A stretch of 64,000 nucleotides of DNA, taken from NCBI RefSeq assembly GCF_010020825.1, contig NZ_JAACJE010000001.1:868001-932000 (forward strand). Direction: 5' to 3'. The stretch is from Acidovorax sp. 210-6. Its GTDB lineage: Bacteria; Pseudomonadota; Gammaproteobacteria; Burkholderiales; Burkholderiaceae_C. This document shows, piece by piece, positions 1 through 10,202 of the stretch. Every line of letters begins with the position of its first letter. Position 1 is the stretch's first letter. The notes under the pieces were generated by a model, which made no database searches, had not been told where the DNA came from, and saw only the letters and a program-made list of their open reading frames with translations. The translations under genes and the position numbers were made by a program.

Positions 1-404
1 TCGCCGGTGAGGAGGTCGGCGCGGCGCAGGATCCAGCCCGTGAGCCAGCGCATCCAGGGCCGGGTGTGCGGCGTCACCAGCAGGTCGCTGCCCCAGGCCG
101 TCATCACCAGCGGGTGGCGGTCGCAGCGCGCGGCCAGGTAGCCGTAGGAGGTGAGGTAGTGCGCATGCACGATGTCGGGCGCCAGCGCGCGCACATGGCG
201 GCGCGCCGCGCCCGCGCGCAGCAGCCAGTCGGCCTGGCGCCGCACCGGTGGCAGGATGCGCTGCTCCACGCCGTCGAGCGGCTCGGGCCGCGCGGTGACC
301 AGGGAGACGCGCCAGCCGCGCGCGCGCATCTCCAGCGCCCAGCGCCGCGTGTGCGGGCTGTTGGCGTCGCCCAGCAGGCACAGGTGGGGCGGCGTGTCAG
401 CCAT
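1..404 (-). CDS. Glycosyltransferase family 4 protein, N-terminal part (cut by window edge)
   Basis: Only the first 134 codons are present; the gene runs off the left edge. The ATG at 404 begins MADTPPHLCLLGDANSPHTR, and the fragment continues with RARGWRVSLVTARP, DIVHAHYLTSYGYLAA and MTAWGSDLL. This is the GT-B N-terminal Rossmann pattern of family 4 glycosyltransferases: an open beta strand, a central histidine after DIVHAH, and a GSD segment. The start codon overlaps the stop of the upstream acyltransferase (ATGGCTGA), so the two are probably translationally coupled. Role by context: sugar transfer in assembly of a surface polysaccharide. The acceptor and donor cannot be told from this piece. 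Confidence 0.75.
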   Translation of the reverse strand, partial: MADTPPHLCLLGDANSPHTRRWALEMRARGWRVSLVTARPEPLDGVEQRILPPVRRQADWLLRAGAARRHVRALAPDIVHAHYLTSYGYLAARCDRHPLVMTAWGSDLLVTPHTRPWMRWLTGWILRRADLLTG

Positions 405-999
405 GCCCGGACTCCGCGCGGGGCAGCTCGCCGGCCCAGGCGGCGTAGTGGGCGGCCATGTCCGGGTGCTGGGCGAGCAGGCGGGCGTCGCGCACGCGCA
501 CATCGCCAACGGGGCGCGCCGGCACCCCGGCGACGATGGCAAAGTCCGGCACCGTGCCACGCACGCGCGAGTGGGAGCACACCACCACGCCCTTGCCGAT
601 GCGGCTGCCCGCCTCGATCACGCTGTGCGGGCCAATGAAGCTGTAGGCGCCGATGTCCACGCCCGCGCGCACGTAGCCCGGCATCTCGCCCGTGTGGCTG
701 GTGAAGTGGCGGCCCAGCAGCCGGATGCTGCGGTGCGAGCTGTGCGTGAGGATGCTGACGAAGTTGGTGATCTGCACCCCCTCGGCGATGCGCAGCCCGG
801 CCGTGGCGTCGAGGAAGTTGAACTGGCCAATGAACACATGGTCCGCCAGCTCCAGTCCGGCCTCGCCCTCGATGCAGGTGCTGGGTGCGATGCGCGTGTG
901 GGGCAACGCTTGGCCTGCACGGCCTTGCTCGCCGAACACCATGCGGTAGAAAAGCTGCCGCCAGAGCCAGCGGCGCCAGCGGTTAAGCAAGGCTCTCAT
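397..999 (-). CDS. Hexapeptide-repeat (LbH) acyltransferase, WbbJ-like
   Basis: A protein of about 200 residues with a left-handed beta-helix signature: imperfect hexapeptides run through IGQFNFLDATAGLRIAEGVQ, and VDIGAYSFIGPHSVIEAGSR leads to IVAGVPARPVGD, the usual C-terminal loop of WbbJ/CysE-like O-acetyltransferases. Family members move an acetyl group from acetyl-CoA to a sugar hydroxyl or amino group. I chose the ATG at 999 (MRALLNRW) because it gives a 17-base overlap with the flippase; an ATG at 1023 is possible. It sits inside the polysaccharide cluster between flippase and glycosyltransferase, so glycan acetylation is the likely job; the sugar substrate is unknown. Confidence 0.75.
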   Translation of the reverse strand: MRALLNRWRRWLWRQLFYRMVFGEQGRAGQALPHTRIAPSTCIEGEAGLELADHVFIGQFNFLDATAGLRIAEGVQITNFVSILTHSSHRSIRLLGRHFTSHTGEMPGYVRAGVDIGAYSFIGPHSVIEAGSRIGKGVVVCSHSRVRGTVPDFAIVAGVPARPVGDVRVRDARLLAQHPDMAAHYAAWAGELPRAESGHG

Positions 1000-2215
1000 G
1001 GGGAATGTCGTTCCAGAAGGCAAGGGCTTGGAAATAGTAGAGGAAGTACGCCGCCATCGCGGCCGAGACGCCCCAGGCCGCGCCCGCGAGCCCGCCCCAG
1101 TGAAGCCCTGCCGCCAGCCCGGCGAAAAACACCACCTGCCCGACGAGCGCCAGACGCAGCGCCCAGGGCTGGGCGCGCCAGGCGAGCGTCACCACCGAGA
1201 GCGGCGAGGCGATGAAATGCAGGCCGATATAGAGCGCCAGCCCGCGTGCCAGAACGCCGGTGTCACTCCATTGCTCGCCAAAGGCCCAGGCGAAAAGTGC
1301 GGGGCCCCACAGCAGCAGTGCGGTCCCCAAGGGCGCGGCCATGAGGGCCAGCGTCAGCATGGTGCGGCGTACCAGCGTACGCGCCTCGGCAGCGCTGCGG
1401 GCGTGCACCAACTGCGGGTACAGCGCCTGCGACAGCGCGCCCCCCAACAGGGTGGCAGGGGCTTTGAGATAGCGCAGCGCCAGGGCCCAGAAGCCCGCCG
1501 CTGCATCGCCTGCCCATGCCGCAATCAACAACAGCGCCAGCGTGTCCTGCAGCGCTCCTGCAAAAGCGTGGGGTGTGTTGTACAACGGAAAGTCGCGGTG
1601 CTGCGCGGCCATGGCTTGCAGGCGGCGCAGTGGTTGGCGCAGCAGGCGCCGCCAGCCCCCTTGCGGTGCGGGCCGGGCCAGCAGCCAAGTGGCTGCCAGA
1701 CCCGCCAGCACGGGACCCAGCCACAGTCCCCACAGCCCGAGTTTGAGCAGCCCCAGAAGTACCTGCATCACCGCGGCTCCGCCCTGCTGCACCAGGCGTG
1801 CCGTCGCGAGCAACCCGAAGCGGTGCCCGCGTGTGGCCCACAGGCCCAGCCATTGCACGCCGCCTGCGGCCAGCACCGCCAGAGGTAGCAGCCAGGCCTG
1901 CTCCAGCCCTTGCCACCACCACAGCGTCAGGCCCACAGGCATGGACAGTACCGTGACCGCCACCGCAATGCGCAAGCACAGCGCCATCAGCAGCGCGGCC
2001 CGCCGGGGCCGAGGCTCCAGCGGAAGGGCAAAGTCATAGCGCGCACAGACCACCACGGCAAGGTTGCTGGCCACCGCCCATAGCAGGGCGAACTGGCCGA
2101 AATCCTGTGGTGAATAAAGGCGTGTGAGCACAGGCCCCAGGGCCAGGGGTAAGGCATGCGCCAGCACGCTGCCCGACAGCAGTGTGAGCGTTGCCTTCAG
2201 CATCGTGGATCTCAT
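983..2215 (-). CDS. Polysaccharide flippase (Wzx/MATE-like membrane protein)
   Basis: 410 residues, almost entirely alternating hydrophobic segments (roughly 12-14 predicted membrane spans) with short basic loops, for example SVLAHALPLALGPVLTRLYS at the N-terminus followed by PQDFGQFALLWAVASN. The YSPQDFGQFAL motif after the first hairpin is typical of the RfbX/Wzx oligosaccharide flippase family, which turns undecaprenyl-linked glycan units across the inner membrane. The start overlaps the stop of the dehydratase gene by four bases (ATGA), and its end overlaps the acyltransferase. Membership of the cluster supports lipopolysaccharide O-antigen or capsule assembly. Substrate unknown. Confidence 0.8.
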   Translation of the reverse strand: MRSTMLKATLTLLSGSVLAHALPLALGPVLTRLYSPQDFGQFALLWAVASNLAVVVCARYDFALPLEPRPRRAALLMALCLRIAVAVTVLSMPVGLTLWWWQGLEQAWLLPLAVLAAGGVQWLGLWATRGHRFGLLATARLVQQGGAAVMQVLLGLLKLGLWGLWLGPVLAGLAATWLLARPAPQGGWRRLLRQPLRRLQAMAAQHRDFPLYNTPHAFAGALQDTLALLLIAAWAGDAAAGFWALALRYLKAPATLLGGALSQALYPQLVHARSAAEARTLVRRTMLTLALMAAPLGTALLLWGPALFAWAFGEQWSDTGVLARGLALYIGLHFIASPLSVVTLAWRAQPWALRLALVGQVVFFAGLAAGLHWGGLAGAAWGVSAAMAAYFLYYFQALAFWNDIPHESLA

Positions 2216-4125
2216 GCTTGCTGGGGCTGGTAGCCGGGCACAAGCCCGTGCAGCAGGGCTTTGATGGCTGTGCTGTCATCGGCCTGAGCTGCATTCTCCA
2301 GACGTTCCAGCCATGGCTGCAGCGTTTGCCAGGGCAGATACTCCTCCCTTGCGCGCAGGATGCGCGGATGCGACGTGGGCAGGGGATGGTCACCAATCAG
2401 CAGCTCTTCGTAGAGCTTTTCACCAGGGCGCAAGCCGGTGAATTCGATGGCGATGTCGCCCTGTGGGTGTGCCGCGTCACGTACCGTCAGGCCCGACAGC
2501 GCGACCATGCGCTGCGCCAGATCGGCGATGCGCACGGGCTCGCCCATGTCCAGCAGGAATACGTCGCCGCCTTCGGCCAATGCGCCTGCTTGCAACACCA
2601 GTTGGGCGGCTTCGGGAATGGTCATGAAGTAGCGCGTGACTTCGGGGTGTGTCACGGTGATGGGCCCGCCCTGAGCGATCTGTTGCCGGAACAGCGGGAT
2701 CACGCTGCCGCTGGAGCCCAGCACATTGCCAAAGCGCACCATGGAAAAACGCGTGGGGCATTGCCATGCACGGGTCTGCTCGGTGGCTGGGCCGAACGGA
2801 GGCTGGGGGCTTGCGGCCACGGCCTGCAGGATCAACTCGGCCACGCGCTTGCTGGCCCCCATCACATTGGTGGGGCGCACGGCCTTGTCGGTGGAGATGA
2901 GCACGAAATGCCGTGCCCCATGCTGCAGGGCCATCTGCACCATGGTGAGGGTGCCGAACACATTGTTGAGCACGCCTTCACCCGCGTTGGCTTCCACCAT
3001 GGGCACGTGTTTGTAGGCCGCGGCGTGGTACACAAGGGCCGGGCGGTATTGCGCGCCAATGTGCTGCATACGCTGCGCATCGGCCGCACTGGCCAGCAAG
3101 GGCACCAGGTCGCAGCGGTGTGCGCCCTGGTCGCGCAGGGTTTGCAGCTCGTGGTGGATGGCGTAGAGCGCGTATTCGCTGTGCTCCACCAGCAGCAGTT
3201 GCGAAGGGCCTTCGTTCACGATCTGGCGGCACAGCTCGCTGCCGATGCTGCCTCCGGCCCCGGTCACCAGCACTACCTGGCCCGCAAGCGCAGGGCCCAG
3301 CAGGCCGGGCAAGGGGGCCACGGGCTCGCGGCCGATGAGGTCTTCCAGTCCCAGGTCCTGGAAATCGGCCACCGTCACGCGGCCACTCGCCAGGTCCGAC
3401 AGGCCCGGCAGCGTGCGGATGCGCAGCGGCAGCCTGTGCAGGCCCTCCAGAATGGCGCGGCGGCGCTGGCGCGGTGCGCTGGGCATGGCCAGCAGCATGT
3501 CGGTGACGCCCAGGCGCTGCACCAGGTCGGGCAGGGTGTGCGTGCCGTACACGCGCACGCCGTTGATGCTGCGGCCCACCTTGATCGGGTCGTCGTCGAC
3601 AAAGCCCACCAGCTCATACTGGCGCATGCCCGCCAGACCCGCTGCCGTCTGTGCGCCTGCGCTGCCTGCTCCGTAGATCAGAAGATGGCGTGGGGCCTCG
3701 CCTGGCTGGCCGGCCAGCCACAGCCATCCCAGCGCACGGCTGGTGCCTACCAGCAGCAGAAAAATCAATGGCTGCAGGATACCCACGCTGCGTGGCACGC
3801 CCTCCCACTGGGCCAGCAACAGAACGGCCAGCAGCAGCGCGCCATACCAGGCGACGGCCCGGCCCGTGGTGATGAGCGCGCGAATGCCGGTGTAGCGGAA
3901 GATGGCGCGGTAGAGCCCCAGGTTCACAAAAATGGGAAACGCGAGCAGCGGCCCCAGGGCATAGACCAGCCACTGAAGCCCTTCGGGGCGGTGCAGTGTT
4001 TCGAGCCGCAATGTGAAGGCCAGCCACATGGCGAGCAGGCCCATGCCTGTGTCCAGAGCCACCACCACCAGGCGCTTGGCGTTGCGGGGCCATAGCAGGA
4101 TGCGTGTGGACAAGGTGCTGGACAT
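2212..4125 (-). CDS. Membrane-anchored nucleotide-sugar 4,6-dehydratase (WbpM/PglF/CapD family)
   Basis: About 637 residues. Several N-terminal membrane spans are followed by a linker Rossmann domain (LLIYGAGSAGAQTA) and a C-terminal SDR domain with the NAD site VLVTGAGGSIGSELCRQI. The usual Tyr of the SDR YxxxK triad is Met here (NVMGASKRVAE), as in long-form UDP-GlcNAc 4,6-dehydratases; FGNVLGSSGSVIPLF and GLRPGEKLYEELL are also characteristic. The reaction expected is conversion of UDP-GlcNAc to the 4-keto-6-deoxy sugar, an early step towards bacillosamine, QuiNAc or FucNAc. I chose the ATG at 4125 (MSSTLST) because it avoids overlap with the LON gene; an upstream ATG at 4161 exists. First gene of the polysaccharide run in this window. 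Confidence 0.85.
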   Translation of the reverse strand: MSSTLSTRILLWPRNAKRLVVVALDTGMGLLAMWLAFTLRLETLHRPEGLQWLVYALGPLLAFPIFVNLGLYRAIFRYTGIRALITTGRAVAWYGALLLAVLLLAQWEGVPRSVGILQPLIFLLLVGTSRALGWLWLAGQPGEAPRHLLIYGAGSAGAQTAAGLAGMRQYELVGFVDDDPIKVGRSINGVRVYGTHTLPDLVQRLGVTDMLLAMPSAPRQRRRAILEGLHRLPLRIRTLPGLSDLASGRVTVADFQDLGLEDLIGREPVAPLPGLLGPALAGQVVLVTGAGGSIGSELCRQIVNEGPSQLLLVEHSEYALYAIHHELQTLRDQGAHRCDLVPLLASAADAQRMQHIGAQYRPALVYHAAAYKHVPMVEANAGEGVLNNVFGTLTMVQMALQHGARHFVLISTDKAVRPTNVMGASKRVAELILQAVAASPQPPFGPATEQTRAWQCPTRFSMVRFGNVLGSSGSVIPLFRQQIAQGGPITVTHPEVTRYFMTIPEAAQLVLQAGALAEGGDVFLLDMGEPVRIADLAQRMVALSGLTVRDAAHPQGDIAIEFTGLRPGEKLYEELLIGDHPLPTSHPRILRAREEYLPWQTLQPWLERLENAAQADDSTAIKALLHGLVPGYQPQQA

Positions 4126-4147
4126 GGCTGGCTGCGTGTGGTGTGTG

Positions 4148-4783
4148 CTACGCCCGCGCAATGCCCGTACGGTCGAGCACGTCCGCCACGAGCTCCAGCC
4201 GCACCAGCGGGTTGTCCAGTTGCATCAGCTGCTGTTTCAGCTCTTGGGGAACGGGCAGCAGTTCACACCAACGGTTGGCCACCCAGCCGCAGTCGCCCAG
4301 TTGGTTTGCGGTGGGCTGGGGGGTCGGCCGGTGGCCTGGCCGCTCGGGCAACGAGGCCAGTACCCGCGCCAGCGCCGCGCTGGCCACCATCAGGTGGGGG
4401 GGGACTGCCGTGGGGTGGTCTGCGTGCAGCAGCTGCACATCGGCCACCCAGAGGCCGTGGGGCAGGACATGGCTGCGCTGGATGTGAAAGCGCTGGGTGC
4501 CCTCGCATTCCAGGTGGATCAGCGCAGGTTGGGGGCTTTGCAATTGGGTGATGCGGGCCAGTGTCCCCACGGCGTGCAGTTGCTCTTGTGGGGCGCCCGC
4601 CTTGCGCACCTCGCTGCCGCTGCGCAGGCAGACCACGCCGAACGGCGCGCCTGCTTGTTGGCATTTGCGCACCATGTCGAGGTAGCGCACCTCGAACACG
4701 CGCAGGGCGAGGTGGCCACCGGGCAGAAGCACGGCGGCCAGCGGAAACAGCGGCAGGCTGGTGAGGGTCAGAGGCTGGGGCAT
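4148..4783 (-). CDS. LON peptidase N-terminal (substrate-binding) domain protein
   Basis: 211 residues beginning LTLTSLPLFPLAAVLLPGG then LALRVFEVRYLDMV, which is the classic start of the ATP-dependent Lon N-terminal domain (PLFPL...PG....L.IFE.RY). There is no AAA or Ser-Lys protease domain, so this is a stand-alone LON-domain protein, common in Proteobacteria. Family function is poorly defined; the domain binds substrates in Lon. It is divergent from the YggT gene and upstream of the polysaccharide genes, with 22 bases between its stop and the chosen dehydratase start. Confidence 0.85.
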   Translation of the reverse strand: MPQPLTLTSLPLFPLAAVLLPGGHLALRVFEVRYLDMVRKCQQAGAPFGVVCLRSGSEVRKAGAPQEQLHAVGTLARITQLQSPQPALIHLECEGTQRFHIQRSHVLPHGLWVADVQLLHADHPTAVPPHLMVASAALARVLASLPERPGHRPTPQPTANQLGDCGWVANRWCELLPVPQELKQQLMQLDNPLVRLELVADVLDRTGIARA

Positions 4784-4839
4784 GGAAATGAAGGGGCTAT
4801 CATCCCATGCCGCCGTGCGGTCAAGAACGGATTCCAGCG

Positions 4840-5388
4840 ATGCTCCATCAGATTGTTACTTTTTTGCTCGACGTGGTGGCAGGCCTGCTGTGTGGCATGT
4901 GCCTGCTGCGCATTTACATGCAGTGGCAGCGCATCCCTTTCTCCAACCCCGTGGGGCGCCTGGTGTTTGCGCTGTCCGACTGGCTGGTGCTGCCCTTGCG
5001 TCGTGCCATTGCACCGGTGGGGCGCCTGGATCTGGCCAGCCTGCTCGCTGCCTTGGTGGTGGAGCTGGTGCAGTACCTGTTGTTGTGGCTGCTCTTTGGT
5101 GCGGGCACGGGTTGGCAGTGGCTGCCCTGGCTGGCGGTGTTTGGCATGGTGCGCGTTGCGCTCACGGGCATGGCGGGATTGCTCATTGCCTATGCCGTGC
5201 TCTCGTGGGTGCAAGCGCACTCGCCGGTGTCGGACGTGATTGCGCGCCTGAGCGAACCCTTGCTGCGGCCCGTGCGCCGGGTGTTGCCACTGGTGGGCGG
5301 GGTGGATCTGTCCCCGCTGGTGGTGCTGGTGCTGGTGCAGGTGGCGCTGATGGCATTGGGCCACCTGCAGTTCGGGCCCTTGCGATGA
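4840..5388 (+). CDS. YggT family integral membrane protein
   Basis: About 182 residues with two YGGT units: residues near the start (LLDVVAGLLCGMCLLRIYMQ) with SNPVGRLVFALSDWLVLPLR, and a second set (LSWVQAHSPVSDVIARLSEP then LRPVRRVLPLVGGVDLSPLV). The NP.....l.l.d.l..P.R and D.SP.v motifs are diagnostic. Four membrane segments are visible. YggT proteins are inner-membrane proteins linked to osmotic tolerance and division-site functions in various bacteria; the exact role is unsettled. I preferred the ATG at 4840 (MLHQIV) over 4807 because the extra 11 residues are charged and unlike the family start. Confidence 0.85.
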   Translation: MLHQIVTFLLDVVAGLLCGMCLLRIYMQWQRIPFSNPVGRLVFALSDWLVLPLRRAIAPVGRLDLASLLAALVVELVQYLLLWLLFGAGTGWQWLPWLAVFGMVRVALTGMAGLLIAYAVLSWVQAHSPVSDVIARLSEPLLRPVRRVLPLVGGVDLSPLVVLVLVQVALMALGHLQFGPLR

Positions 5389-5398
5389 AATCACACTA

Positions 5399-5455
5399 AA
5401 AACGGGCCCTGGGGCTTATCTGCAGGGCGCTAGCAGCTATCTTTTTATAGCTGCC
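5399..5455 (+). repeat. Family-1 palindromic repeat, copy 1 (variant)
   Basis: Lies 10 bases after the YggT stop. It contains GCGCTAGCAGCTAT and a perfect hairpin AGCTAT-CTTTTT-ATAGCT. The left part is diverged (GGCTTATCTGCAG) from the commoner CTTGATGGATAAG form. Position and hairpin suggest it may act as a weak terminator between convergent yggT and accD. Confidence 0.7.
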
Positions 5456-5488
5456 AACCGGCGTTGGTGATGGTTGGCAGAGCGGCTG

Positions 5489-6361
5489 TCAGGCCACGGC
5501 GTCGGCTGGCAGGCGTTGCAGCATGGCCAAGCTGCTGGCAATGGTGTTGCGTAGCTCGCGGCGGTCGCAGATCAGGTCCACGGCACCCTTTTGCATCAGG
5601 AACTCGGCGCGCTGGAAGCCCTCGGGCAGGGTCACGCGCACGGTGTTTTCAATGACGCGCGGGCCGGCAAAGCCGATCAAGGCCTTGGGCTCCGCAATCA
5701 CGATGTCGCCCACAAAGGCAAAACCTGCACTCACGCCGCCCATGGTGGGATCGGTCAGTACGCTGATGTAGGGCAGGCCCTTCTTGGCCAGGCGCGTGAG
5801 CGCCGCGTTGGTCTTGGCCATCTGCATGAGCGAGAGCAGGCCTTCCTGCATGCGCGCGCCGCCGGTGGCGGTGAAGCAGATGAAGGGCACTTTTTGCTCG
5901 ATCGCGCTTTCTACGCCGCGCACGAAGCGCTCGCCGACCACGCTGCCCATGGAGCCGCCCATGAAGTCGAATTCGAAGCAGGCGGCCACCACGTTGATGC
6001 TCTTGACCGCACCGCCCATGACGATGAGGGCGTCGGTTTCGCCCGTGTTCTCCAGGGCTTCCTTCAGGCGTTCGGGGTACTTGCGGCTGTCCTTGAACTT
6101 GAGTGCATCGACCGGGATGACCTCCTGGCCGATTTCGTAGCGGCCTTCCGCATCGAGGAAGGCGTCGAGCCGGGCGCGCGCGCCGATGCGGTGGTGGTGG
6201 CTGCACTTGGGGCAGACGTTCTGGTTCTGCTCCAGGTCGGCCTTGTAGAGCACGGTCTCGCAGCTGGGGCACTTGATCCACAGGCCCTCGGGCATCTGGC
6301 GGCGCACCGTGGGGTCGCTTTGCTGGATTTTGGACGGCAGGAGTTTTTCAAGCCAGGACAT
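5489..6361 (-). CDS. accD: Acetyl-CoA carboxylase carboxyltransferase subunit beta
   Basis: 290 residues, the usual AccD length. The N-terminus [13 protein letters not shown] is followed by a four-cysteine zinc ribbon ([12 protein letters not shown] and NVCPKCSHH, roughly residues 29-52) and by the carboxyltransferase core with [15 protein letters not shown] and [18 protein letters not shown]. With AccA it transfers the carboxyl group from carboxybiotin to acetyl-CoA to make malonyl-CoA, the first step of fatty acid synthesis. The ATG at 6361 is preceded by AGGAAGA. It follows trpA at the end of the trp-linked block, the standard betaproteobacterial order. Confidence 0.97.
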   Translation of the reverse strand: MSWLEKLLPSKIQQSDPTVRRQMPEGLWIKCPSCETVLYKADLEQNQNVCPKCSHHHRIGARARLDAFLDAEGRYEIGQEVIPVDALKFKDSRKYPERLKEALENTGETDALIVMGGAVKSINVVAACFEFDFMGGSMGSVVGERFVRGVESAIEQKVPFICFTATGGARMQEGLLSLMQMAKTNAALTRLAKKGLPYISVLTDPTMGGVSAGFAFVGDIVIAEPKALIGFAGPRVIENTVRVTLPEGFQRAEFLMQKGAVDLICDRRELRNTIASSLAMLQRLPADAVA

Positions 6362-6402
6362 TCGTCTTCCTTTGTATGAGTGGGCCAGCAGAATGCGGCC
6401 TG

Positions 6403-6537
6403 TGAAACTGGCACACCCCATGCCAGGGACGCCGTGGAACTGGCTTTGCCAGGCCACCGGCGTCGTCCCCCTTCCCGCAAGCGAAGCGCAGCGAGAGAAG
6501 GGGGAAGCGGCAAAGCCGCTCAGGGGGGTCCCTTCTT
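6403..6537 (-). repeat. Family-2 GC-rich palindromic repeat, copy A
   Basis: Read on the minus strand it runs CCCCCCTGAGCGGCTTTGCC, then CTTCCCCCTTCTCTCGC and GCGGGAAGGGGGACG. The stem CCCCCTTC/GAAGGGGG closes over a CTCTCGC-type loop, and a second small hairpin AGCGGC-TTT-GCCGCT lies beside it. A clearly related copy is at 24147-24300. It fills the trpA-accD intergenic gap, so accD may be read past a strong RNA hairpin. Confidence 0.75.
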
Positions 6538-6538
6538 A

Positions 6539-7356
6539 TTATGCGTCGAGCGCCTTGCGCACACCGCGCAGGAAGTCCACGGCCACGGGAACGATTTTCT
6601 CGTGGGGCTGGTCTTCGAGCAACTGGATGATGCGGCTACCGATAACGACGGCGTCGGCCACCTGGCCGATGGCCTGGGCCGTGGCCGCGTCGCGGATGCC
6701 GAAGCCCACGCCCACGGGGATGTGCACATGCTGGCGGATGCGCGGCAGCATGGCCTCGACGGCGGAGGTATCGAGCGCGCCCGAGCCCGTCACGCCCTTG
6801 AGCGACACGTAGTACACGTAGCCGCTGGCCACGCGGGCCACTTCCTGCATGCGCTCTTCCGTGCTGGTGGGGGCCAGCAGGAAGATCAGGTCCATGCCGT
6901 GCGCGCGCAGCTTGGCGGCGAAGTCGGCGCATTCCTCGGGCGGGTAGTCCACGATGAGCACGCCATCGACGCCCGCCTCGGCGGCGTCGCGCACGAAGGC
7001 ATCCTTCCCGTGGATCTGGTCATAGCGCTCCACCGGGTTGGCGTAGCCCATCAGCACGACGGGGGTGTCCTTGTTGCGGCCGCGGAATTCGCGCACATGG
7101 CCCAGCACCTGCTTGAGGCCGGTGCCCAGCGCCAGGGCCTTTTCGCCGGCTTTCTGGATGACCGGGCCGTCGGCCATGGGGTCGGAGAAGGGCACGCCCA
7201 GCTCGATGATGTCGGCGCCCGCCTCGACCATGCCGTGCATGAGCGCGGGCGTGATGTCGGCGAACGGGAAGCCCGCCGTGACGTAGGGGATCAGCGCCTT
7301 GCGGCCCTTGGCCTGCAGGGCGGCGAAGGTGGCGGCGATGCGGTTCGGTATGGTGT

Positions 7357-7360
<4 letters not shown>
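6539..7360 (-). CDS. trpA: Tryptophan synthase alpha subunit
   Basis: 273 residues with the TrpA signatures [31 protein letters not shown] (catalytic Glu in IELG and Asp in the DPMADGP loop) and [11 protein letters not shown], ending in a TIM-barrel phosphate site GVGFGIRD. It cleaves indole-3-glycerol phosphate to indole and glyceraldehyde-3-phosphate; indole passes to TrpB through the internal tunnel. The start overlaps the trpB stop by four bases (ATGA), so stoichiometric coupled translation is likely. Confidence 0.97.
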
Positions 7361-8602
<1,242 letters not shown>

Positions 8603-8625
<23 letters not shown>

Positions 8626-9370
8626 GGAATTCTTTTGCAAGTTGCTCGTCGGCCGCGCGCACGGCGGCCACGAAGCGCTGGATCTTGTCGGCGTCTTTGA
8701 CGCCCTTGATGGGCTTGCCATCGGGGCCGTCAAGCTCGACGCCGGAACTGACATCAACCGCCAGCGAGATGCCTCGCGGGCGCACCTGCAAGATGCCATC
8801 GGTCACGTTTGCAGGCGTGAGTCCACCACTTAAAACGAGGTGAGAGGCGACGCTTGGAGGAAGGAGTGACCAATGGAATGCCTTGCCGCCACCGCCATAG
8901 CCTTCGACATGGGCGTCGAGCAGGATGGCCCGGGCGCGGGAGTGAACATGGGCATATTCTACGAGGTCGAAGTCCAGACCCTGTGCCCCCAGGGGAATGC
9001 GCGCGGCGCGCAGGTAGGGGCGGGCGCCTCGGCCGCTGGCCTCCCAGCACTCTTCGGCTGTTTCATCACCATGAAATTGCAGCATGGCGCCCGCCACCAT
9101 TGCGCTGGCAGCTATCACATTCGTAGCAGTTTCGTTGACGAACAGCAGCACCGGGGTGACGAAGGGCGGCAGGCGCGCTGCCAGTTGCGCCGCGCGCTCG
9201 GGCGTCACGGCGCGCGGGCTGGGGGCGTAGAGCACGAAGCCCACGGCGTCCACGCCGGCGGCGACAGCGGCGTCCACGTCCTGCTCGCGCGTGAGGCCGC
9301 AGACCTTGATGCGCGTGCGGGTGGCGGGGAGGGTTGCGGTGCGTGGCTGGATGTGCGGGGGGCTGCTCAT
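8603..9370 (-). CDS. trpF: Phosphoribosylanthranilate isomerase
   Basis: 255 residues, slightly longer than average because of an N-terminal tail before [13 protein letters not shown] (catalytic Cys in KVCGLT). Other landmarks are [23 protein letters not shown] and the phosphate site [10 protein letters not shown] with the catalytic Asp in [10 protein letters not shown]. It isomerises N-(5-phosphoribosyl)anthranilate to CdRP, a TIM-barrel Amadori reaction. It overlaps both truA (4 bases, ATGA-type) and trpB (23 bases). Residues about 82-101 are encoded by DNA that resembles the 58-bp family-1 repeat; see the separate entry. Confidence 0.95.
9068..9126 (+). repeat. Possible family-1 repeat copy inside trpF
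   Basis: On the plus strand this segment starts ATGAAATTG and ends GCGCTGGCAGCTATCACA..GTAGC, matching both ends of the intergenic family-1 repeats at the same 58-base spacing; the middle is diverged. By my hand alignment about 37 of 58 positions agree with the commonest form. The TrpF loop here has the normal family length, so it would be a replacement rather than an insertion, or chance. Confidence 0.4.
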
Positions 9371-10185
9371 GGCAGCGCATCATACGCAGCCGTGCGGCGG
9401 GGCAGGCCCCAGGCGGCGTCGTAGACCGGGCCCAGGAAGTACAGGCCGTCGGGCGAGAAGGTGGGCGCGGCCGCGTCGCGCGAGCGCGCCGCGAGTACCT
9501 CGGCCATCCAGGAGGCCGGACGGGCGCCCTGGCCGATGGCCACCAGGCAGCCCATGATGTTGCGGATCATGTGGTGCAGGAAGGCGTTGCCCTCGAACTC
9601 GAAGCGCCAGTAGCACGGGCTCCAGTCCTCGCCGGGCTCGGGCTGGGCCGGGCCTTTGCGGGTGATGTCGATGCGGTGCAGGGTTTTGACCGGCGAGAGC
9701 GCCTGGCAGGCCGAGGCGCGGAATGAGGTGAAGTCGTGCTCGCCCAGCAGGTGGGCGGCGGCCTGGCGCATGGCATCGCCATCGAGCGGGCGAAACACCC
9801 AGCCCACGCGCCCGGCTTCCACGCTCGGGCGCACGGGCGACTGCAGCAGCACGTAGGCATAGCGCCGCGCGGTGGCGCAGGCACGGGCGTGGAAAGCTTC
9901 CGGTACGGGCCGGGCCCAGTGCACGGCGATGTCGGGTGGCAGGAAGGCGTTGGTGCCGCGCACCCAGGAAAACGGGCTGCGTTGCAGCTCCGTATCGAAA
10001 TGCACCACCTGCATGAGCCCGTGCACCCCGGCATCGGTGCGCCCTGCGCACAGGGTACTGACGGGGTGGGTGGCAAATTGTGCCAGCGCGGCCTCCAGAC
10101 GGTCTTGTACTGTCTGGCCTGAGGGCTGGCTTTGCCATCCCTGGTAGCGCTGGCCGAGGTAGCTGACGCCCAGCGCCATCCGCAT
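9367..10185 (-). CDS. truA: tRNA pseudouridine(38-40) synthase
   Basis: 272 residues. The catalytic Asp lies in [15 protein letters not shown], and the protein shows the TruA start [17 protein letters not shown] plus [11 protein letters not shown] near the C-terminus. TruA converts uridines 38-40 of the anticodon stem to pseudouridine. It sits between fimV and trpF, the conserved order in beta- and gammaproteobacteria, and its stop overlaps the trpF start by four bases. Confidence 0.96.
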   Translation of the reverse strand: MRMALGVSYLGQRYQGWQSQPSGQTVQDRLEAALAQFATHPVSTLCAGRTDAGVHGLMQVVHFDTELQRSPFSWVRGTNAFLPPDIAVHWARPVPEAFHARACATARRYAYVLLQSPVRPSVEAGRVGWVFRPLDGDAMRQAAAHLLGEHDFTSFRASACQALSPVKTLHRIDITRKGPAQPEPGEDWSPCYWRFEFEGNAFLHHMIRNIMGCLVAIGQGARPASWMAEVLAARSRDAAAPTFSPDGLYFLGPVYDAAWGLPRRTAAYDALP

Positions 10186-10202
10186 GGGAGGTGCAGTGCC
10201 TT

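Noticed and set aside
2191-4095. 634-codon plus-strand frame opposite the dehydratase
   Set aside because: Antisense to a well-supported protein; no recognisable motif.
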